Source: Hesseltinella vesiculosa (Eukaryota > Mucoromycota > Mucoromycetes > Mucorales > Cunninghamellaceae). From it: a stretch of 64,000 nt of DNA. Both the position numbers and the translations under genes were made by a program. The notes under the pieces were generated by a model. It saw only the letters and a list, made by a program, of their open reading frames with translations, was not told where the DNA came from and made no database searches. Location: positions 62,001 through 126,000 of the forward strand of contig MCGT01000015.1 of assembly GCA_002104935.1 (NCBI GenBank), given 5' to 3'. Shown here piece by piece: positions 56,141-64,000 of the stretch (its first letter is position 1; every line of letters starts with the position of its first letter).

Positions 56141-56627
56141 ATTTCCACTCTCCAACCTTCACACTCTGTATAGCCCTTTTCTGTCACTAACCTACAACAA
56201 TGAACTACTCTAAAGGCACCTTAAAAATATGATAGAATTTGAATCGGACGAACTGATCCTCCCATCCAGCCACGGGGAATAAAATCCCATTGTCATTTGT
56301 TCAAGGCTGCCTCGATTTTTACCGGAGAGGTGTGCTCGGCTGCTGTATCCTGCGGTTTACGGATTATATAAAGGGGTTACCGAGCTTTTGTTGTAAATGT
56401 ATAAGGTATGTTTGCCTCCTTTCTTTTTATGGAGATCTCCTGGGTTATTTCATTTCAAAGTAGGCAGCCTCCTTGATTTTGCGCCGGACATTCATGCAAC
56501 CCAAAAAAGGGCGAAGCGTCGTTTTTAAATTGGGTGATTTTTGATTTCAAGGAGTGAGTTCTTTCTCTTTCGTGTAACTTTTTTTTTTCTACCCTTCCTC
56601 TTTTTTTTCTTTTTTCTTTGCTAGTAC
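56141..56627. other. Intergenic region with TATA-like box upstream of Mam3
   Basis: The golgin 3' flank, then a TATATAAA at 56365-56372, about 256 bp upstream of the Mam3 ATG. T-rich tracts lie at 56579-56619. No gene is seen. Confidence 0.45.
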
Positions 56628-58459
56628 ATGCTTCGTGCCCTATTACGACTATTATCTTCGATTCTTTGGTTCATTGCTCTGTTTTATTTGTTACCAAGTA
56701 GCCACGTCGCCTCGTCACAAAACGATGTGATTTTATACCAAGAAGATGTGTTTATTTTTTATGGGTTGCGTATACTCATTGTGCTTGTGCTTGTTCTACT
56801 TGGTGCCATATTTGCAGGCCTCACTCTTGGTTTGATGGGCCTTGACCTCACCACACTCCAGGTCATCAAAGCAAGTGGTACGCCCGAAGAACAGCAGAAT
56901 GCAGCCCAAGTTCTCCACCTTCTCGACCATGGCAAACACTGGGTCCTTGTCACGCTCTTATTGTCCAATGTCATTGTCAATGAGACCCTACCCATCATCT
57001 TGGACTCGCTCATCGGCACTGGCTGGCAAGCTGTTCTCTTTTCCACCGTCTTGATTGTCATTTTTGGCGAGCAAGTGCTTTTTCAGCCTCTCCACCGGCG
57101 CCGCTCACCTTTTTCCTTTTCTGGTCTCATAGGATCATCCCTCAATGTAAGTTTAGTGGTGACATCGATGAACTCAGTAGGCTGATTTTATTCTTTGGGA
57201 CCAGCCGTTTGTGTTCGCTATGGGCTCTTCATTGGTGCCAAATGCTCAAAGTAAGAAAAATAAAAACACAAGAGTTTCATTGGAATGACTCGTCGCCTCC
57301 CTTCCAAAGATTTGTCCTAGTGCTCATGTACCTCACAGCTCCACTTGGGTACCCCACCTCCTTGCTTTTGGATTATTTTCTTGGGAAAAGCCATGGCACT
57401 GTCTACAAGAAAGCAGGTAATGTTTTGGTTTGTTGATTCGGCTCGTGTCAACTTTATTTCTCAACCTTGACGCCTAGGATTAAAAACCCTTGTTTCCCTG
57501 CATCGATCAGAAGATCCAGCCAATGGATTAACCGAGGACGAAGTGCAAATCATTCGGTCTGTTCTTGATATGCGCGAAAAGCCTGTGTCAAAAGTGATGA
57601 CACCTATTCAAGATGTCTTCACTCTGTCTTTGGATGCCGTCATCGACAAGGACACGGTCGAAAAGGTTAATATGACCATGAAAATGTTGTTTCGGAATGG
57701 CTTCATTTGTTTATTTGTTTTTTTTTTTGTTGATTGTTTCTAGATCTTGTTTCATGGCTACTCCCGTATACCCATCTCAGATCCTATACAACCTACGCGA
57801 TTTGTGGGCATGCTCTTGGTCAAACAGTTGGCAGCCTATGATGTGGACGACGTTCTCCCTGTGCGGTCGTTTAACCTCAGCGTTCTGCCTGAAACTTCCC
57901 CCGACACAAGCTGTTTGGATATCATTAATTACTTTCAAGAAGGAAAAAGTAAGCGGCATAAACAGAGCAAGAAGACCATGCAACTGATATGTTTGTTTGC
58001 TAGGTCACTTGGCTCTTGTCTCGGAACACCCGGGCTCTCAAGGGCCAGTGCTTGGGGTGATCTCCTTGGAAGATGTGATTGAAGAACTCATTGGCGAGGT
58101 CAGAAAAAAAAAATCTCGAGCGCCAAACTTTGGCCAGTAACACCCTCACTTTTCGTACCGTAGGAGATCGTTGACGAAACGGATGTGTATATCGACAGTA
58201 AGAAATCGGCTACTGTGACAAAGAGTTGCTCCCAAAAATTAAACATTTCTATCATTACACCGTAGTGCATACCAAAGTCAAAGTACATCGACCGCACGCT
58301 GTACCCATCAGCCACCTTGAGTCCCTGCTCTGCTTGGTGCAATCCAATACCCACATAGACACACCACCACAATACCATGAAGCAAAACCAAACCCTCGGC
58401 CATACGGTACATTCCAAACTACGTCGCCTGCGCCTTCCTACTATTCCTCCTTAGGCTAG
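56628..58459 (+). CDS. MAM3: Mam3/CNNM-type DUF21-CBS membrane transporter
   Basis: Nine exons: 56628-57070, 57133-57146, 57205-57250, 57310-57416, 57478-57665, 57744-57948, 58004-58098, 58164-58197 and 58266-58459. They give 441 aa. A signal-like hydrophobic start precedes the DUF21 domain: [63 protein letters not shown]. The CBS pair follows: [53 protein letters not shown]/Mam3 proteins govern magnesium or manganese handling at plasma or vacuolar membranes. Intron 1 appears to be GC-AG (GA|GCAAGT at 57071), and exon 2 is only 14 nt, encoding the IIPQ core. The C-terminus is short relative to yeast Mam3. Confidence 0.93.
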
Positions 58460-58644
58460 CTACCAAGCCATCCTCCTTTCTCTTCTTCATCCCAGCACCT
58501 TCAGGGTGGGTAAATAAATCATTTAATAACATATGAAATCAAGTTAGGTCTAGAGCAATGTAGGGATGGAAGATCATGTAGACGTTGGAAGTAAGGAAGG
58601 AGAACGATAAAAAAAAAAGAGACACACTGTCGTATTCTTCTCGA
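58460..58644. other. Convergent 3' region
   Basis: 185 bp between Mam3 (+) and the glycosyltransferase (-). No gene is seen. Confidence 0.5.
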
Positions 58645-60321
58645 TCATCCGGAAGCTTTGGTATAGGTGGCAGGGTTAGGAGATACGGGGTTGGCGTAGA
58701 GAGAAGGCAATGGCTGTTTTTCCAACAAGGCCATGGCAGGGGTATTTGTCGTCAAGGCGTTCCATTCGATCACAAACCGTTCAAGGATTCGTGCGGAGAC
58801 TGGCCCGCCGTCGTGGCCAACCAGGCGAGTTGGCTCATGGCACGTGCCCGGGAGCTGAGCCGCTTGCAAGATGGCATCAGCCCAGTGGCCTGCTTCAAAG
58901 TCATGCCGGTCCAATTCCACCGCGCTGCCTTGGTCCATCATCAGCTTCCTTAAGCCATACTCTTCAATGAACTGGGGGCGGGGGACGTAAACAAAGGGGG
59001 TCGCGGTCGAGATGCATTCACTGCAGGTGCCGTAGCCTAGTTTACCAAGCACTACATCGGCAGCATTTGTCAGGTCAGGAACGTAGGCATCTTTGGATGC
59101 TCTATAAAACAGGTCAGGTAGTTCCACGTGGTCAGGTGCACCACACACGATGCAGATCCAGTCAGGAGGCAACGGATTGTGCTCTTTCCATAAAGCCTTT
59201 CCCAGCACCTGGCCACCAAACGAAAGGAGCAGGATTTTGTGTGAGTCGTAAATAGGCTTAGGAATGCCGAGGTCAGCCAGCACAGTTTCGCGGGCCACAC
59301 GGTGTTTACGAAACACCAAAGGCACATCGACGATACGCCGCTCGAAACGTCGACAAAGGCCACGTTGCTTGGCGTTTTCTAAATTTGCTATCAATGGCTG
59401 GTGCTTGGGCTTGAGAGGCTCGTCGTCCGTCGGGATAGTTTCGTCAATATCATCCGTAGGTGATTCGGAGCGGCTGCTGGGAACATTAGCATCGCTGACA
59501 AAAGGCAAGTGCGATTTTCCGTTGACAATGCCACGGGACGAAGCATCGATAGGGGTTTTTGGCACCAGGTCTTCGGCGTCTTCAAACGAGGGGATGCGAA
59601 TGGCTCCCGGCAGGCGAATCAATAGGTCGGCGTTGCGGTAATCCTCAATGACCAAACGGACAAGATCATGGATGTCCTTATCTAAATCGTCGCCTTCGCA
59701 TAGGCCCTGGTATACCTCGTCAAAGGTAAAGTTGCTTGCAATGGCCGCCGGTATATTGGCTCCTGCTGCAGCAGCGCTAAGGACAAACAATGAGTCGATC
59801 AGCCCCCCCAACCTTTCCACACCTCTCCATTCTTACCACGGCAGAAAGGGAGCATCGCATACCACACAGTCAGCCTTGACTTGCTTTAGCCATTCTATTT
59901 CTTTGCGCAGTGTTTGAGGCCGTCTCTGGATAAACTGCTTGAGGTTGTCAATCGTTTGTTGCCGGTCGACGGTGTAAGCTAGTGGTTGGACCACACCTGC
60001 GTCGATATCAGCTTGTCGATAGATGGCACCGACTTCAATGACCCCTTGGAAGATAAAGCTGGAAGCATTCGAGATAACATACACTTGATGTTGTGCTGGT
60101 AAACGCAAAATATCGCTAATGATCTGGTTGGCTCGTGTGGCATGACCCCATCCTATCAAACGATAGATAAAAAAGGTACAAGAAATCGATTTGGTCAACT
60201 ATCGTTTGTCTTCTATTTCTTCTTTTCTTTCCAAGCCGCTCTTACCATGGCCAGATACATAGAAGCAAAATACAAAGGATCTAGACGTTCCTTGGTTTAA
60301 CATGAGGTGAGGTTTAGCCAT
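58645..60321 (-). CDS. Glycosyltransferase-like protein (L-arabinokinase N-domain type)
   Basis: Three exons: 60321-60246, 60152-59837 and 59776-58645. They give 507 aa. The N-terminus reads FVFCFYVSGHGWGHATR (residues 17-32), the glycine-rich nucleotide-sugar-binding start found in the N-terminal domain of plant L-arabinokinase and related GT-B proteins. Other landmarks are CVVCDAPFLPC, IPAAIASNFTFDEVY, KILLLSFGG and the donor-site-like DVVLGKLGYGTCSECISTATP-FVYVPRP. The GHMP-kinase domain that follows in arabinokinase is absent. It is probably a cytosolic sugar- or nucleotide-sugar-using enzyme, and its substrate is unknown. An insertion rich in acidic and Ser residues (about 190-250) interrupts the fold. 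The start ATG at 60321 is well placed after an A-rich leader. Confidence 0.83.
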
Positions 60322-60764
60322 TGATGATAAAAGAACGCAAGTGAAAAAAAAAAAAGTGAAAAAAAAAAGAAAAAAAAAGAAACGGAGTAAATCCATTTTT
60401 GAATCATTTTTTTGAATCACCGCGGTCGGAAAATGCAGTAAAAATAGGTTTTTTTTGACGAGGCTCAGGCCATGGCAACAGAGGCTCTTGTCAAAAACAT
60501 GACCAGCATTGTGGATCACAAACATGAGTATCGAGTCAAAGCCTATTGTGATGCAAAGGTATGACCCACACCGAGGCAAAAAAAAAAAAAAAAAAAAAGG
60601 AAAGGAGGAGCCAGCCTTGGCGAAATTCTTTTTGCCGAGACTTGATCAAAAAATCAACTCACTTCGTTTCATTTTGATATCACCAGTTAAATTGCAGCAT
60701 TCCATGAGACACTCCTTTTTGTACACAGCCTTTTTTTTATGAAGTTCTTTTTTTTTTTTTTTTT
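60322..60764. other. Intergenic region, A/T homopolymers
   Basis: The glycosyltransferase promoter and Prp19 3' flank. A runs lie at 60343-60354, 60361-60378 and 60577-60598, with T runs near 60731-60764. No gene is supported. Confidence 0.5.
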
Positions 60765-62635
60765 CTATTGGGAGGCACCATAGTAACGCACAGTGCGGTC
60801 CATGCTGGCCGACAATAATGAATCGGCAGAAGGAGACCATTTCAAACCAGTGATTTCGCCAGCATTGTCGTCAAACTTGGCCAACAGGGAGCCATCCTTT
60901 GCCTTCAAGATACGAGCATCAGAGCCGCCGACAGCCAAGAATTGGCCATAAGAATCGTAAGCCAAGGAGCGCACCTTGTATTCAGGATCCAATTCAAAGG
61001 TTTTGGACACTTGCAGTTTACGGAGATCCCAAAGACGGACCAAGTGGTCTTCAGAGGCAGTGGCAAGGATATAACTGTTTCACGAAAACAAAAATATAAA
61101 AAAAAAAGATGAGCACCAGCCCTTCCCATTCTCGACCACTTGATCGTCCTTTTACCCATTTTCGGAAAAGGCCAAAGCATTGATCTTGCCAGGATGTTCG
61201 GCAAAGGAAGCAGCGACGGTTTGAGACTTGACGTCCCAGATACGGACGACACCGTCCGAAGTACCGGCACCAAGGATCATACCATCAGGATGGAATTGCA
61301 AGGTGGTATAACCAGATTGGTTTTCATTGTCAACAGCTTCGGTGAGGGAGGCACCGGTTTCAAAGTCGTAGAGGCACCATTTGCTGTCCAAACCAGCACT
61401 GGCAAAGTATTCATGGCTAGGGTGGACGGACACAGCAGAGACTTCGGCGCTATGGGTGGACAGGTTGTGGCCGACGTGGTATTTACCATCGTCCTTGGGT
61501 ACCCACACACGTACGTGCTTGTCAGCACTGGCACTGATGGCGACGTCCTGAGCAACGTCTTGGCCGCGGAAGGCTACGCTGGTAATCTTCTTGGTGTGGC
61601 CAGTCAAGTTAGCGACGATCTTGCCTTCGTCCTTGTCGTAGATTTGTACGTGCTTGTCCATTCCACCGGTCAAGATGCGCTTGCCAGAGACATCCACATC
61701 CACGCTGGTGACACCGGGAGTGCGGGATGTATGCAACGAAGGGGTCGACGCTGTTTGGGTGAATGTTTGGATCGTTTCGGCCGTGGCGTAACCCGTTGGT
61801 GGCTTTCGCTTGCGGCGGCCTTGCGATAATCTGACAGTGAAGAGAAAAAGGAAGCGTCAGTCTTGGCCTTCACCTGCTCCAGTCATTGGTGGTGTTTGCT
61901 TACGTGGCATGCGTTTCTGTGATCTTGTTAATGACTTCTTCGGGTAAAGTAGGCTGGTCCACGTCCATGGAAGCATCCTCGGAGGAAGGAGCGGGAGCAG
62001 CTGTGCCAAGATGGGCTTGTACATTGGCGAGAGCCCTAGAAAAGACGGCGTGAAAATAAAGTGAGCATGCAAGACACAATATTGGCTAGAAGTAGCTTAC
62101 TCCCGAGCAGTGTCACGCTCCTTCTTCAAGCGGGCAATCACACGGGTGGCGGCATCGTTTTGGTAAAGAGCATGCGACAGTTCTTGACGGACTTGTTGAT
62201 ATTGCTGCTTCAAGGTGAATGATTCGAGCATGACGCTATCCCATTCGTTTTGTAATGCTGACAAAATGGATGGCACCGACGAAAACTTGGGAGGTCGAGG
62301 TTTAACTGTGGAGGGGGCTACGTCAAAATAAAACAAACGGTGAGAAACACGAGTTCATCTTGTCTTTAGGGCCTGGCGCTTACTGCTCTTCAGCTCGATC
62401 AAATCATCCACTGTCATTTCTTCGCCAGTAATGGGATCTTTGCCATTTTCAGCAATGTATTTTTCGATCAGTGACTTTTCATACAGGTTGCCATTCTTGA
62501 TGGACACAACAGGATGCTCGGGCGCTTCACCAGAAACTGTTTGAACGAAGCAAAGCGAAGAAAAAGGAATGGTGCGTTAATACTGCGTTGATTTACATTG
62601 TTTTATCATCGAGATCACTTACTTGCACAGAACAT
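60765..62635 (-). CDS. PRP19: Pre-mRNA-processing factor 19 (Prp19, U-box E3 ligase)
   Basis: Six exons: 62635-62623 (13 nt), 62536-62384, 62317-62101, 62035-61904, 61830-61156 and 61074-60765. They give 499 aa (yeast 503, human 504). The U-box is at the start ([32 protein letters not shown]). The tetramerising coiled coil is at about 65-135 ([20 protein letters not shown]). A seven-blade WD40 propeller runs from about 200 to the end ([20 protein letters not shown] to [12 protein letters not shown]). It is the core of the NineTeen complex that activates the spliceosome in the nucleus, and it also acts in DNA-damage ubiquitylation. The very short first exon fits a conserved MFCA start. Prp6 at 24436 is a second spliceosomal gene in the window. 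Confidence 0.97.
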
Positions 62636-63897
62636 GATGACTTCAAGTGGACAAGCAAAGAAATAAAAAAAAAAAAAAAAAGAAGTTCCAGCTATTTGTT
62701 TTTCGACGTCACGGTGTGCCTTCTCCGCCTCTGCTCTCCAAAATTGGCAAAGATTTGCGTGAAAATTTATGATTTCACCTCTGGGCACCATGGCGGGCAC
62801 TGCCTGTAAACACGAAGCGAATCTGGGTGGTATTGTACTGATGACGTTTGCATTTTTTGATCTTGATGGATTAATCTTTGAAACGCTGCACGTTGTTATT
62901 TATGAATGCCTCGAAAAACGATGAAGAAATAAACCCCTCTGCCAAAACGATGAAGCGTCGATCCAACGCAAGCTCATTAGCACATCCGAGGTGCGGATCA
63001 TTTGATCGCGCATGTCAACGAAGATCGGATGATATGGCCAATGTTTTGAACAATTGGTTATCACGAGTGGATAGCAAAGACACGCTCTTTCTTCTTGTTT
63101 TAGAACAGTTTGGCACTGACATACATGTCCGGCGCTTATTTAGCGGTTCAAAAAAGATATTTTTATTGAGGTAAAATGCTAGCAAACAAGCAGCTCCAAG
63201 AGGCTTTGAATCCTTTAAAAAAAAAAAAAAAAGTCAGATAATCTGGACAATTAAGTCACTCCCCAGATGCTCAAGTGGATTTTTTTTTTTTTTTTGAAGG
63301 CTCAGAGAGGGCAAGTTCAAAAATCTTCAAAGGAGGATATGACCAAAGTTGCGTATATAGGTCATATCTCAGCAACCTACTTAATCATCCCAGCCGACAA
63401 AAAAAAAATTCCACATGCAAGGATGTGCGGTATGTGGGTCTATTTACCTTTTTGCGCAAGGGATAATAAAAAAAAAAAAAAGAAGGAAAGAAAGATGCTC
63501 GACGTCAAAAATGTGTCCCTTAAAAAACCCCACTTCGAAAAAAAATTTTTTTTTTGTTCGTTTTCTAGCCCGTCCAAGCCCATCCAATCAAACAACGTTG
63601 TCATACAATCATTTAAAATTTTCTGACAGTTGGCTTGGTTCTCAGCGCGAACCAAAGAATCCAAGAGGTCTCGGAAATTGCCAAGCAAAAAAACGAAGGT
63701 GATGGGTGTTGGGTAGTGAGAGTGACACAAAATCCCTAAAAAGGGGTGATGCTCTTTTTTCGTTTTCAGCATTCTTCACATATCCCTTTTTTATTCTTCT
63801 TTTTTTTTTTGCGCTCTTTTTTCTGTTTCTTTCCTTTGTCTAGCTTGATACCCTTTATTTTTTGTTTTTCCTTTTCGGTACAAGTCTATCATTGAGT
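62636..63897. other. Intergenic region with unassigned frames
   Basis: The Prp19 promoter, then about 1.2 kb without a supported gene. A plus-strand frame from 62902 to 63174 (MNASKNDEEINPSAK start) and a minus-strand frame around 63700-63550 (NFRDLLDSLVRAENQANC) look somewhat protein-like but lack splice partners. A/T runs lie at 63217-63231 and 63279-63295. Confidence 0.4.
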
Positions 63898-64000
63898 ATG
63901 ATGTCGAAACGGCGACAAACCCTGGCTCTGCAAATCCTCTCTGTGGTTGCTGTTATATTTATGATTGGCTACGTGACCATTCCTCATATGAGCGGCGGCC
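63898..64000 (+). CDS. Partial type II membrane protein, truncated by the window edge
   Basis: The ATG at 63898 (MMSKRRQTLALQ) follows a long C/T-rich leader typical of this genome. A basic KRR is followed by one hydrophobic segment (ILSVVAVIFMIGYVTIP), the layout of a signal-anchor such as a Golgi glycosyltransferase. Only 34 codons are visible, so the family is unknown. Confidence 0.5.
   Translation, partial: MMSKRRQTLALQILSVVAVIFMIGYVTIPHMSGG

Noticed and set aside
62902..63174. Plus-strand ORF MNASKNDEEINPSAK
   Set aside because: A single frame without splice partner, motif or promoter, in the Prp19 upstream region; it may be chance.
1..64000. tRNA, rRNA, CRISPR arrays, riboswitches and bacterial-type operons
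   Set aside because: None was seen. The gene structure is eukaryotic with spliceosomal introns, and no tRNA-like T-loop with matching acceptor stem was found by eye; a tRNAscan-type search would settle the tRNA point.

Overview
The window is eukaryotic and reads as a filamentous, early-diverging fungus, most likely Mucoromycota (Mucorales type). Genes are dense and split by many 50-90 nt GT-AG introns, often carrying long A or T runs. The gene set is fungal: Sec61 gamma, Mam3/CNNM, a medusa-type regulator and a bZIP-DUF3425 factor. It also holds families I associate with Mucoromycota rather than yeasts, such as a BRWD/PHIP-type WD40-bromodomain protein and a resolvase-like ORF next to a lineage-restricted family. 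The assignment is inferred from gene content; no rRNA or other taxonomic marker is present. Exon maps were joined by hand from splice sites and reading frame.

Layout: 0.4-10 kb holds a small unknown protein (-), a mitochondrial-type adenylate kinase (+), a remarkable Ala/Ser/Gly 11-residue-repeat protein ending in a CAAX box (+), an MFS transporter (-) and UCH37 deubiquitinase (-). 10.8-20.1 kb holds a bZIP factor (-), two tandem secreted multicopper oxidases (+), a small Cys protein (+) and an SH3-RA-RA scaffold (-). 21-24.3 kb holds a multi-exon unknown family (-), a broken resolvase-like ORF (-) and a doubtful small ORF (-). 24.4-33.7 kb holds Prp6 (+), a Cys-rich membrane protein (-), a medusa-like regulator (-) and a lipase-3-like protein whose nucleophile Ser is Gly (-).

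33.7-37.6 kb is gene-poor and carries copies of a dispersed repeat. 37.6-42.9 kb is the large WD40-bromodomain gene (+). 44.3-48.9 kb is a compact housekeeping block: Sec61 gamma (+), HGH1 (+), mitochondrial acyl carrier protein (-), a tiny Tom-like membrane protein (+) and proteasome assembly chaperone 1 (-). 48.9-51.6 kb is a second gene-poor stretch with a pogo-type transposase fragment and another repeat copy. 51.7-62.6 kb holds a GRIP golgin (+), Mam3/CNNM (+), an arabinokinase-N-domain-like glycosyltransferase (-) and Prp19 (-). The right edge cuts a membrane-protein gene (+).

There is no operon-like co-function. Loose themes are splicing (Prp6 in the tri-snRNP, Prp19 in the NTC), ubiquitin-proteasome (UCH37, PAC1), secretory pathway and Golgi (Sec61 gamma, golgin) and copper oxidases. 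The most striking findings are the prenylated perilipin/LEA-like 11-mer protein, and a golgin whose tandem 35-residue repeats carry introns exactly in place of a heptad-coding segment that itself begins GT and ends AG.
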